A stretch of DNA of 64,000 nucleotides from Himantopus leucocephalus (Eukaryota > Chordata > Aves > Charadriiformes > Recurvirostridae), in contig RSEF01000004.1 in assembly GCA_003993805.1 (NCBI GenBank), positions 13,159,622-13,223,621 of the forward strand, written 5' to 3'. The translations under genes and the position numbers were made by a program. Positions 35,613-47,340 of this stretch are shown piece after piece. Below the pieces are notes generated by a model, which was not told where the DNA came from, did no database searches, and saw nothing but the letters and a program-made list of their open reading frames with translations. Each line of letters opens with the position of its first letter. Within the stretch, counting starts at the first letter, position 1.

Positions 35613-38600
35613 ATTTCGAAAGCACCCAAGGTTTCAGCTATAAAAGCAGCCAATATGACAGCGGGGGTTTATCCAAGCATTGCTCCAAGCTGTGAGACTG
35701 GCAGCTCGTCAATAGGGAAGGGACATTAGGCACTGAAATGCTTCAGATCAAACAACATGTTCTTAATGAGGATGCTAAAAATAGAAAAGTAAACCTGCTC
35801 TTTCCAAAATGCACAGCTCCCTTAGCGCTACTGAACATGCCCTGTTCCCAAAGCCAGCATAACAGATGGGTATCTGCACTCAAGTCAAATATGAAAGGGG
35901 GGTTTGTGTCTCTCGCCTGCTTTCTTAACAGTTACTCAGCAGACCGATTTGAGATTCTCAAAAATGAAAGTGGCCTGGACCAAAAAAACCCTTCCAGAGA
36001 CTCCCAAGCTCCTTCTGGGGGCCTAACGAGGACATGCAAATGCTTCTAAGCTTCAGCATCATTGGTAAGTCACCCAGGCAGGGGAACTGAGAGCACTAAA
36101 AAGCAGGAGGGGTGTTTCTAAGGACATTGCCAGCAATTCCCTCCCTACCAGAAGATGTAAATGCAGGTGAAATGAAGAACTAAAGCTCAACTTTGGTCCG
36201 GACTTACTCAGCTCAATGCCAAAAGTGCAAGTATCAAGTATGTCTGAAAACCTCGACAAACCTTTTCCATGTGTTCTTTGCTGCTGATCTTTTCTTCCAA
36301 AGTTTTTTCCTTGTCTCCTTTCCCAGGGCTCCCTATGGAGACCTGCTCAGTAGCACAGGAAGCTGAAACAGAGAAGTGGAGATATCTGAGGACTTTGCAG
36401 TTCTATTCTTTGTGTGGGAACTCACCTGATTTCTAGCAGCTATTCCTTTTACATTGGAAGCACGAGTCTAGGAGCACGGGCTCACGCTGTCAAGTGACTG
36501 AATTGGCACTTGTCAGCGGAGACATAATTTCTTGCCACATACACAAAGCTTCCTGCCACTGCACAGAAAATGCACCAGGCTGGCGTGACTGACACAAAGG
36601 CATTTTGCTTTGTATCTTGAATTTGCACAGGGAATGATTGCCTCATCTGATGAGCATGGACCTGCGCCCTCAGAAGTGCAAGAGGGTTTGTCTGCCACAG
36701 TGGAACTGTGCTTGGCTGGCAGGTGGCTCTTCATTCCCTTTTTCACTTTGCCCAGCAGTTCACTCTTGGGGTATTTACTGCTCCTGCCCCTGTCTGGGAC
36801 AGCCACATGGGCATGGGGAACACCTCACACTGCCGGAGCACTGACCCGGGGCAACCGAGCAACACCTCCGATGCCACAAAAACTGGTTTCCAGGGAACAG
36901 TTCACATACAGGGTACTGCTGAAGTGTACTGCAGGGGTCTGACTTCAGTTTCTCTCGCTGTTCCTAAACTCAGCTCATTTCAAGAAATAGCAGCAGCATG
37001 GGTTTCAAAGTGCACTTGCTAAAGGATCTAAGGGGGTAGGTCCCACATTACTACAGTCATTTGGCCATAACCCTGCTGTATGGGACACGGCTGCTTAAAC
37101 CATGGTGCCACGGTGACGCATAAACCTACCACAGATAAGAGAAAAGAATTATTGAGTATAAAACTTTATGTTGTTTTTCAGTTGAAAAAGAAGTCTGGGA
37201 ATTTGGAAGGCTGTTTTTTGGGTGTTTTTTTAAAAGCTGCCTAGTATGTCAGAGGAGGAAAAAAGAAGAAAAGAAAAAGAGAATAAGCCTTTTGCATGTG
37301 ATTCATGTCTAAAAACACCCACGCAGCTCATCACACTGACCTCAAAAGACAGAAATGCTGCAGCAAGACACTTTCAGAGAGGGAATCCATGGGCACTAAA
37401 CCACAGTGAACAAAGAGCCCATGAATTATCAGCTCTTCAGAGCTAATCTGCCAAGCAAATATTAATACAATTAGTGCTGATCCCTGAGTCTCACTGTTTT
37501 CAAGTTATACTGAATTTTTTGAAGGATGGAAACTTGTCACTGCCTTCAGCAGATCTGAGCTGGGAGAAGAAAAATGGAGAAAAACCTAATGAATCATTTT
37601 TTTTTCTCTGTGTAATCAAGCAGCAACTGGGTATGGCCAGAATGACAGAGATGATGCTTAGTGTTGCTTTCATCAAGGTGTTCCAGAAACACTGTTCTCC
37701 TGACTCTCAAAAAGCAGGATCGGCCACGGCTGCTTGCTGTGCTGTCTCAGTCTGTCCTACCTCAAGCTGGTCTAGATTTACAGAAAAGGGAAGGTCTGAA
37801 GGGCCCTGTCACTGCCCTGTGCTCGTGCTCTGGGTGCCTGCATAGTAAAACTGTGTTCCTGAAGAATTTCATATGCCCCAACTGTAGCCCAACCCAGCCC
37901 AGGCAGGAGGTCACTCATGGCCCCCTAGAAGCAGAGAGGCTGCATGTTGGGGTATGACGTAGAGCAATAGGGCAGCCCCTGACTCATCTCTGCGATCCTC
38001 ATTGAATCCCAGCAAAGAAAAAATCTGCTCTTTCTTCAACCCAGTTCAGATAGTAAAGAAGAAACCTACTGCTTGGATAGCTACAGATGAATCTACATAA
38101 ATAATTATGAAATTATCACCTGTAATTTAGAGAGTGAACAGATCCCAGAGGTTTTCAACCTCTTTTCCCACTGCTTCCAGTGTTCTCCAGCCAATTTCTG
38201 ACTTCTCCATAAATTTTTGGGCTCCTTGTAAGATGAACCTGTCCATGGAGGCAGAATCAATGGAGAGTTTGCACAGAGATCCTTATTTGCTAAGTACATA
38301 TCCAAGTTTGTAAATTGTAGCCCTCAATATTCAACCCAGCCAGTTCTTGCTAAGAAACAAGGAGTAGACTGCAGCTCTCTGTTGTGCGAGCACCATAACC
38401 AGTGGCGTTGGACACACCTGCCCAGCAACGATGAACAAGCCAAAATACACTGTCCAGCTATGAAATCCACAGCATTCCTGTATCAGCCACGTGCCAGCCA
38501 TAGCTTCAGCCCTTTGAAGATGGGGGAAGCCTCTATATCCTCACGCTACCAGAGTTACAAGATATTCATAACTAAAAAGGTAAATCCCTACTATGGCAGC

Positions 38601-39393
38601 CTGAGCACAGACCCCTCTGAAAAGGGCACTTTTTAGAATCATTTTGGAATGAGACGACCTGCATATCAGAACAACTAGCTCTTACAAATCATTCATACTT
38701 TATCTGTGTCCAGGATAGGTTTTTTTCTCATTTTTAACGTTGTTAAACACTGTCCTAGGAAATTCCCGACCTAACACTGACTGCGGTTCAAAAATGATGT
38801 GTGCCTGAAGGTAAAACATCTTACGAAAATATGGAACAACATCAACATGCAAAATACTTTATTCCAAAAGATGAATTAAAACCAGTTAGCAATACTCATA
38901 TCAGCTTAAACATATCAGTTTAAGAATTTTGTGAGAATTCATCTTTTACTTTCCAAATATAAACACTTTTTAGAGTTAAAAAAATGTTTGTACAGAATAA
39001 AAATCATATGAGGGCATAAAGTTCTAAGTTTGAGTGTACATCATAATGATTCGCTCGACTGTCCACCAGTCCTAGTATGTCACTTCTAACAGGACCTGAA
39101 AGCAAAGGGAAGGAAGGTAAGACCAAGGCAAGACCGTGAGATAACTAATACTCTCTAATACCTTAAAACCCTTCCAGCTCCTGTGGCTCTGAGGCAGATG
39201 CGACTCCTCTCTTTAGCAGCCCTGGTAGGAATGTCTTTCATTAACTGACCAATTTTCCCCTTGATCCCATGTAAAACTTTGCCATCTGTGCTGTCCCTTT
39301 GCAGGAAGATCAAATACAAAAACAATAGATTTGATGCCTCCAGATACTTGCAGTGGAAGAGAGGTCAACAGTCAGTGCCCAATCACTGTCTCA
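35613..39393. other. Unique non-coding DNA
   Basis: Open frames up to 123 codons (37474-37845) have no recognised domain. Several frames at 36500-37020 overlap on both strands. No transposon hallmarks. Confidence 0.45.
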
Positions 39394-39413
39394 CACGTAT
39401 ACGTGCTCACGTG
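39394..39413. promoter_or_regulatory. Paired CACGT palindromes (E-box-like)
   Basis: CACGTATACGTG at 39394-39405 is a perfect 12-bp palindrome, followed two bases later by CACGTG (39408-39413), the canonical bHLH E-box. CACGTG sites bind MYC/MAX, USF and similar factors in vertebrates. A functional role here is inference. Confidence 0.25.
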
Positions 39414-40240
39414 TATACATGCTGTGGGCCTATAGATGAGGTATTGGATAGTACAACAAAATAGATGTTGGAATTCAGTATAATAATATAAAGTCTTTTG
39501 AAAGACGGATAGGGTCCCCCCCTCCCCCAAGTTGTCACAAGGCAAGAAATTTCAAAGGCTTCATTTTCAATATTTCTGCATGAAAAACAATTTAAAAATA
39601 GCAGAATTTCTTTTGATACAAAAAATCTGGCTTCTGCTAAGCAGTGCTGTTGAACAAGCACATTCTGTGGTGCTTTTCCTCTATTGTTTCTTTCCAGAGA
39701 CAAGCTCCGTGCTGTCCCCTTTCCAGGTGACGTCTGTTACCAGTGAGAGGATGTGACAGGCAGTTTAGAAGTTTCCTTTTTCACCTCCTCAAGAGAGGAG
39801 AGCTCTAAAGCTTGCAGCAGTGAAGTGATTTCTTGCCATTTTCTCTTTTTGTGCTTAGCTGCAGGTTTCCACCTCTGGTCTGCAGCACCCCAGGGAAAAT
39901 ACATACTACTTGTAGGCTGTCGAGACAAGGTAACTCGCTGAAGGAAGTCATAATCAGGAGGCTTAAATCAGCTGTACAGGGGGCTGCATCTTCACTGGAA
40001 AATACTTAGATGTTGCATACTGATCAAAATTGAAAACAGAGGGGGCAGCCCTGGATGCAGTGGTTAGAAGAGAAATGATAGAAGCAGCATTTCCTCTTCT
40101 CCTTCTATGTCTTGAAATATTGCTTCTCTTCTCTTTTAATGTATGCGCGGTTGTGGTCTCTATCCATTTTAACCAGAGCAGTGCAGAGGCTTTCCTCTCA
40201 TAGATGCTTTGCATTATTTGCATTGTGTTTTTTGGTTGGT
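39414..40240. other. Unique non-coding DNA
   Basis: No gene or recognised repeat. A short C-run is present near 39516-39529. Confidence 0.45.
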
Positions 40241-40288
40241 TGAGGGTTTTTTTGGTTGTTTTTTNTTTTTTTTTTTTTTTTTTTTTCC
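40241..40288. repeat. Poly-T tract containing a single N
   Basis: A T-rich stretch with GGTTG interruptions leads into a T-homopolymer of about 27 bases broken by N at 40265. Its length is uncertain and the open frames crossing it are artefacts. Confidence 0.85.
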
Positions 40289-41864
40289 CTCTCCTCATTT
40301 GCCCCTTTTCCTTTGCTCCAAAGAGCTTTCTTGCATGGAAAATGGCAGCCACCTGCTTCTATTGTGAGGCTGCTCACAAATGCGGACAGCCACTTTACTG
40401 AACACAACTGCCTTTGGGCAGAAGCAGGCCCAGCTGGGACTAAGATCTACAAGTGGACAATTAGCAGCCAAGTAGTGGGCTAAAGCTGGTTATTTTTATG
40501 CTGCCCTGAGGAGGTAGGTCAGACAAGGCAAAACATTAGTATAACCAGCAAACTGTAAGCATCTAAAGCTTCTGCAAGCCCTGAAGTGCCTGCGTGCTAC
40601 ATTTCTGCACAGCACCAGGTAGCAGGAAGATGTCTTTCTCATCACAATGTTTGTAGCAAGAAAGCTATTGAAAGAGAAGCATGAAGCACCCTTGATTATT
40701 GTTTTTCATGGCCAAGTTTTAAATGCCGTTTTTGCATTGTTTTCGTTTCTCGCTGGGTTATGATTTTTCAGTGCCGGCTGCCAGCACCACTGGTCACCGA
40801 CGGTGCCAGAATGGCATCTTCCACCTGTGCATACATGAGGTGAGATGGTGACCCTCTGCGTTAAACCCGTATCTCCAGAACCAGCCCAGAGACACAGGGC
40901 AGACTCCAAGTGACCCTTCTGTCCAGTTCTGCTGCCAGAGGAACTGAAAAAGAGGTGACGATAGTTTTCTTACGCTTCTTTGCGCATCAGCACCATCAAC
41001 CAGCGTTGCTGTTTGGCAGAGCTGGGCTGCCCTGTGAGGTGAGGGTGGAGATCAGAGGTGGACATTGCAATGCAGAAGTAGCCTTAAGCTGTGGATATGC
41101 CAGCGTGAAACTGCAAAGCCTGCTGGAATGGCTTCCCTCATCACAGACATCTGGCTGGACTGCGCTGCTTTCCAGTTTTCAGGCATGTTTTATTGCAGAA
41201 AATGGGACATTAGAGGTGGAACTGGAACCTGCTTCTCTGAATCCTCCACATGCTGTTACGACTGCTCTTCAAGCCACAGTGACACGCCATGTAGTGCCAA
41301 CCTGGCAGCTGAGTTCCCAGAATAGATGCGCATGATTTTTTTAAAGTCTGTTGTGATGTCACGAAACTTCCCTTTTTAGCTTTTGCCTCATCTATCAGCT
41401 ATAACTTGCTCGTGGTTGCTGAGCCATAAATAGAGGGTAGCAGTTAACGTTGGCTAAGATTCACAAAATCATTTGAAGAAGTTAAAGATCGTTAAGAGGG
41501 AGCCAGAATCTCCTACGTGGCTTTTATAGCTTTAACCTTATGGCATGATGAGAGGCATGAAAATGTGATGGAAATACACAATACTTCATTGTAATGCAGG
41601 GAAGCTTTCCCAACATGTTTTATATCTATCATCATGAAAGACTTAAGGCACCAAGTAGATAAATGTTTTTGCTTGGCCTAAAAAAGTCAAAGACTGAGAA
41701 GGAAGACTTGCAGTCCACTTCCAGAGCACAATTAGTCTCTCCCTGCAGTGACTGGAAAGAATCATCTCCTAGAAGTGGACTATAAATGCAGCTTTGGGTG
41801 AAAGCTTCATATGGAGACATCTGAACCATACATACCAGAAATGAAATGAGGAATTAGTCTGCCC
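40289..41864. other. Unique DNA with a 141-codon open frame
   Basis: The frame from 40910 to 41335 (+) is one of the longer ones in the window, but its start is alternative-codon only, no Kozak ATG or splice pair stands out, and the translation resembles no family I recognise. I treat it as probable chance. Confidence 0.35.
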
Positions 41865-42081
41865 ACCTGTGGGTGCCTACAGCTCCACCAGTGAAACTCC
41901 CCACCAGCCAGGGTCCTCAGCACGAGCTGAAAGCTGCTGGGGCCCCAGCAGGGAGAGTCCAGACCNACCTGTGGGTGCCTACAGCTCCACCAGTGAAACT
42001 CCCCACCAGCGAAACTCCCCACCAGCTGGGGTCCTCAGCACGAGCTGAAAGCTGCTGGGGCCCAGCAGGGAGAGTCCAGAC
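41865..42081. repeat. Direct duplication of about 100 bp across a single N, with 16-bp length variant
   Basis: 41865-41965 and 41967-42081 repeat the same sequence around N at 41966. The right copy holds two tandem 16-bp units GAAACTCCCCACCAGC (41995-42010 and 42011-42026), while the left has one (41893-41908). There is also a one-base C-run difference. The two copies therefore look like two alleles of a small VNTR rather than a duplicated locus. Confidence 0.9.
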
Positions 42082-45000
42082 TGTGCTCCCCTCACTCCTG
42101 AAACCCTCTGGGACCTTCTGAGATTGTGCCGTTTGGCAGGGCGCTGACTGTTAGCCTTCCCAGACAGTCCAAAATCCACCTCACTCCTAAACATCATTCA
42201 GTCAAAGCATTGAATATCTCTGCCACAACCAGTGACTCAAAAACATTACTGAGTCCAAACAGCAACGTGAATCTGGCTAAGAGGTTGGTAGAGATGTTGT
42301 ACATTTAAGCCAGAAGCATTTGCTGTTCTTTCTTCCCAGTTATTTACCACAAAGCAAGAACATGCAATGACACACCACCTGCAGATACACTCACTTCTTG
42401 AGGAGCTCGTGAGCACACCCAGGGATCACCTATTGCACCAGCAGTGGATAAAAGCTTGCTTTGTAGTGTCAAATCCTGTGGAGGAGAAAGGCCAAAACTT
42501 TAGGGGGATAGTGAAAGATGACAAATACTTCCCTGCCCCCCAGCCAACAGTGGAGCACCTTATCTTTTCTGTCCCCATTCTCTTCCTTCTGTTCCCCCAG
42601 CTCAGAAATGGCAACTTTGCTTAAATACTCAGGAGGAAACCATTAAATGGTGAATTCTGGAAAGCAGGAAGGCTGCTTCTTCATGTGTGACTGCATGTAA
42701 AGCAGCTTGCCTTATAAATCCCAAATTACGTGGGACAGAAGGCTTCCTCCAATTCCTTTACTAAATACTTCTTAAAGAGGTGTGCAAGGAATCCCCCCTG
42801 CCTGCCTCAGCCCCCCTTCATTCGCCTCCTTTACTTTTTCCTGAAATTCAGGTTATGCAGTTCCAAATCACCCATTACACCCAGTAACCCTGAGCAGAGT
42901 GTTACAGAAATGAAAAGAAAAAAAAATAAAAATGGAGCCAAGGAGCAAACCTTGAGACACCTCATAGGAAGACTCCCGCACGCAGCAAGCACATTTCTTC
43001 AGCACGGAGTCAGAGCGCTGTGCTGCATCGCAAGAAATAGCAAAAGTCGGAGTCAGATGGGGGCTGGTGTCTAAGAGGATTTTTTTTTAAAAAACTGGTT
43101 TGTCAGCTACTGGTATCAGTCATTTCCAACTTCTTTTTGCTTTTGATTTGGAATCTTCTCCTGTTCATATCTATGGTTAAGGACAGTTTTAGTATTCTAC
43201 CACAGTATCTTTAGCAACAAAACCATGTCTTTCATTTTTTAATTTTTTTTTAAATGGTTGAGATGGCCAAGGTATCTCTGACTCCTTTTCCAGCCTTGTT
43301 TCCCTGGGAGCCTTTTGTAAGAGCACAAAGTCACGCACCAGCCACGTATTGCACCGTTACTTGCTTCTAGTTGCTATGATACAGTTGGCCATCACCAAAA
43401 TAGTCTGACAGATAAATCAAACTACATTGCACCAATCGGCACTTTTTTTTGGTGGACAAGCGAGTCAGCTGTGGCACAATTAGCTATGTGGGGGTCTCGT
43501 GCTGATGAGCAGAGTGCTCAGCCCCAGAAGGCCCACTTGCATGTAAACCAGGAAATCCCCAAATGGGATCCACATATCCATGAGAAAAAGATCTCCAGAA
43601 CAAGGGGAGTGAATGGTCTCCAGCAAACATTTCTGAAGCTGACAGTCTTTCATCCCAAACAATTAAAGAATGGGATTATAATTATTTTGAAAACACAGTC
43701 ATAACCACTCCTTTCCTTACTGTAGGACAAGCAGCAAGAATGCAGTCCTTCTGCCTGGAATAATTTCTACAACTTTAAGAGAATTGCAGTGAGCTACAGG
43801 AGATAGCGCAGAGTTTATAAAAAGTACATCTCTAGGATTATTTACCTCTGTGGTACAAGTGCGTGTCTCCACCTGCTGACTTTCATGTTGTTTCAGATAG
43901 GGATTCTTGGAAGATTTCAATTTCAGATTAAAGATTTATGAACTTCATGTTAACGACAGTATAGCAAATTTGCAGATGATGTCTCCAAAGATATACAGTA
44001 TTTGAGGGCAGAACTATTTTAATCCAGAGGGTTCATTTTTTTGTTTAAAAAAAGAAAATAGTGGAGTCTCGCACTTTAGAAATGCTTAGATATATACCTA
44101 GATTGGCAGTCAGGTTAAAAACCAAAGTTCAGTACATTTATTTATCTGTTACACTTTAATGCTAGCTTTGCAAATTGCAGAGTCAGTGCTCTTTCACTTA
44201 AACCAGTACAGAGCCTGCAGTAAGGTCAAAGATGGAGCATTCCTGTGCCCTGTGCCCTCCTGCTCATCCCTGACAAGTTTTCATCTCTCTAGCAGGGAAT
44301 CCCTTCAGGGATGGGGCCGATTGACCCAAAACATCTGCTAGTCCAGAAATGGCGACAACGTTACAAGTCCTCCTGATTTGTCCCAGCCGCCCTCCAGTCC
44401 TGAACTTGTTGACCTTAAAACTTGATGTCAAGACCTTGATGGCTTAGCACATTCAGAGTCCCTGATCAGCTCCCTCTCATTAATCTATCCTAAATTATTT
44501 TCCAGTAAATTTATAGGGTATTCATCTCCTAGGATTTGTTTGCTGCCTTCAAGCTCTGCTTTGCAAGAGACTGAAACACCAAGGGAGCCGTGGGTTGTAA
44601 AACAAGTATATGTAATCCTATGATTTAGGGCTGAATTTTTGGGAAGCCAACAATTCATGGAAACATAATTCCAACTGAAAGATAAAATCAGTGAGGAAAA
44701 AAAAAAAAGGTGAAGGGAGAGCAAGGGGCTATGAGATCATATCACACAATCTTCCGGGATAGTTTTAAGCCTGATTTAAGACTTCAGTTCCCAAGACCTG
44801 CCACTAGATGGTAATAAAAACTAAAATAATAACACTGACTTGGCATTAACATCTCTGCCAACTGCAGCTGCAGGACCTTCCCAACACTACACCACAGCAC
44901 CTCTATGCCTGTGAGCCCAGAAGAAAACCACTTGTCCCTTCAAAGTCCAGCAGACTGACATTACCTCCTAACCGCAACAGCTTGCGACAGTTGAGTTCTT

Positions 45001-45935
45001 CTGCTGTGGGCACAGGACAGAGCTAACCCATGTTATAGTCCCCTGTAGGGCCCCGGCTACATGCCACACAGGACCTTCAGGCAAGTCTTTGCGTCACATT
45101 CATGCAGACACCCACCTTCCCAGAGGCTATCGGTGCTTTATGCACTGCTCCTGACTGAACTGGACTTCCTGACCTGCAGTTCAGAGAGAAAAGCAAGTTT
45201 GGCCTGGACCCGTCACAGAAATGACTGGGAGGAACTGCTAGGCTTTGTGTCACGTTTGTCCCTTCTAGCCTGGTTGCGGCTCATATCCCACCCCTCCGCT
45301 GCTTTTAGGGTAAAGGAGAGATATGCCACCTCCACTTTCTGCTCACAAAGATCCCAGTTTCTCTCAGATTCCTTAATCTACTGAAAAGTATTCAGTAAAC
45401 CAGCGAATAATTGTGGCCTTCAGATTGCCTGGAGCAGATATACTAGACACCAAAGCAGGTCTGATTGAACCCTTCAATAGGGTGGCATAATTTTGGGGTC
45501 CAAGATCATCTGAGATAGACTGGGACAGAGCCAAGCTTTCAGCGGGAAGGCTCGCTGCCAAGCTTGAGGATGCCTATGGATGGCAGGGTGTTCTAGCAAA
45601 ATAGTCCCCACTGAAACACAGCTTTTAAAAACACTAGGTACTCATGGAAAATTACTGGATTTTTGGATACAAAACCAGCCTCAAAACCAGTATGAGGTCA
45701 AAGCCAGTTCAGAGCTCTTCTGTCAGCATCTAGTCACCAATAAAGCCAGTGCTTTAGTAGAGACACCCAAGTGGACGCACCCGCTTTCTTACCTTTCCCC
45801 CAAGACCATCTCTTATATTTTCATCAGGTTTATTACCCTATGGTCACCTGAACTAGTTTGGTCTCATCTCCTGTGGTCAGTTCTGGTGATGGGAGTGTGG
45901 GGTTCATTGCTCTTCAGCTATCCCCTGTATCCCAT
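42082..45935. other. Unique non-coding DNA
   Basis: Nearly 4 kb with scattered open frames up to about 121 codons and no recognised domain, repeat or splice-bounded exon. The A-runs near 42918 and 44699 are simple low complexity. Confidence 0.45.
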
Positions 45936-45936
45936 N
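45936..45936. other. Isolated N without visible flanking duplication
   Basis: A single unresolved base. Unlike the five duplicated seams, I see no direct repeat on its two sides, so a few bases could be missing here. Confidence 0.8.
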
Positions 45937-46799
45937 TTCACATAGCTTTTGGCCTGACTTTAGCGAAACCACCAGACTGAAAGCTTCAGCTGCCCATTTC
46001 TAATTTTTCCTGCATACACTAGGAGAGAGCACACTTGGTCTGTGTTGTACAAGGCAGTCCCACAGCTTCAGGAGTCCAGCTTCTCTTCAGATGCAAGGTG
46101 ACATGCCTAAGGAATGGGAGAGTTTTGCTATTGCCAAGTAGGGTCATTCATGACATTTCTTGTAGCAAGGCAAACCTGGGGTACCACGGTCCTGGCCACA
46201 GAGGGCCCCCAGGAGGGGACACTTGCCTTTCCTCTTAAGGAAGGTCTCCACAGAACATCCCCTCAGTATGGCACACATACCCAGGCAGAGGCTCCACCTC
46301 CTGCCACTTCCACAGAGATTACCATCTCCCTCTAGCAAGACTTGAGTAGTCTGGAAGGAAAATCTTAAGTAGAACATTTAAAACACTGAAATAAATGGGA
46401 TTGCTCAAAGCACCACACTGCTCAGAAGGTGTCAGGAGCTAAATTATTCCAGAAGCACCGAACCATATCCTGTCAGGAGCAATCCTGTGTTGGCAGAGAG
46501 AGGATGGACAAAGCAGCCTGATAGATCCCTTCTTGCCATCCTAGCATCTATAATTTCTCTGTTAATGACTTGTAATTGCATCCTATATGTCAGGACACAT
46601 TTTGATTCCTTGCTTGATAAAGTGCTGGGGCCAGTAAGATCATTCAATTAACTGCACAGTCCAATACCTCCCCCAGCCCCAAAACCTCCCGTCCCAAATC
46701 GGCCAAGATTGTCTTTCTGTATGTCTGCAAGGGCCCAAGGGAGAAGGGAACAGAGCCGAGAGAAACATTCATTCCCCTCATTTAAAAATGTAAAACACA
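45937..46799. other. Unique non-coding DNA
   Basis: No gene recognised. Short overlapping open frames at 46035-46377 lie on both strands. Confidence 0.45.
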
Positions 46800-47340
46800 T
46801 TCAGGACTGTGTGTAATAGTGTTGTAAATCTTATTTCCATAAAGTACCTCCAGGGCTAATTCAGGAGACATTAATCATATTCCAGCTTCTCCCAGCTGTT
46901 AACTCATCTGCAGGGTTTTTAATAAAAGATTTTGTGTGCATTTTCAAGAAGCGAAGGCAAAATCGTACCAAGAAGGGCTGGTCTGCTCAGAGCAGATATT
47001 TCCATGGTCTGGAACAAAGGCTACCTCAGAGGCTCCCAAGTCCCTGCCCAGCAGGTTTCACCCTCTGACTGAGCCCTCCTTGGGTCCGTCCAGGGTTACC
47101 TCGCCCTCCGTTCAATGACGCCCTATGGTGATGAGGTTTGGCTAAGGGACAGGCTGTAATATATTTCCAGGTCACTTCCTTCAAGTGCAATCTGATTTAT
47201 TCCCAGCCAGTTCATTGGCATTGTTCAGTGGCAGAACCTTTAATTATTCCTTTAAGTCTCATTTCAAATTCCAAGCACTGCCTCCCTCCTCCCTCCCTCT
47301 AGCCTCCTAAAATTATAATCTGATTTGTGGATAAACACAG
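46800..47340. promoter_or_regulatory. Possible conserved non-coding block with pyrimidine tract
   Basis: Two AT-rich segments (about 46850-46935 and 47150-47275) contain CTAATTCAGG, CATTAATCAT and TTTAATTATTCC, without open frames or repeats. A (CCCT)n-like pyrimidine tract at 47280-47300 follows. Composition is suggestive of regulatory DNA only. Confidence 0.13.

Noticed and set aside
40910..41335. A 141-codon open frame considered as a coding exon.
   Set aside because: Begins at a non-ATG codon, lacks a clear splice pair, and has no recognisable motif.
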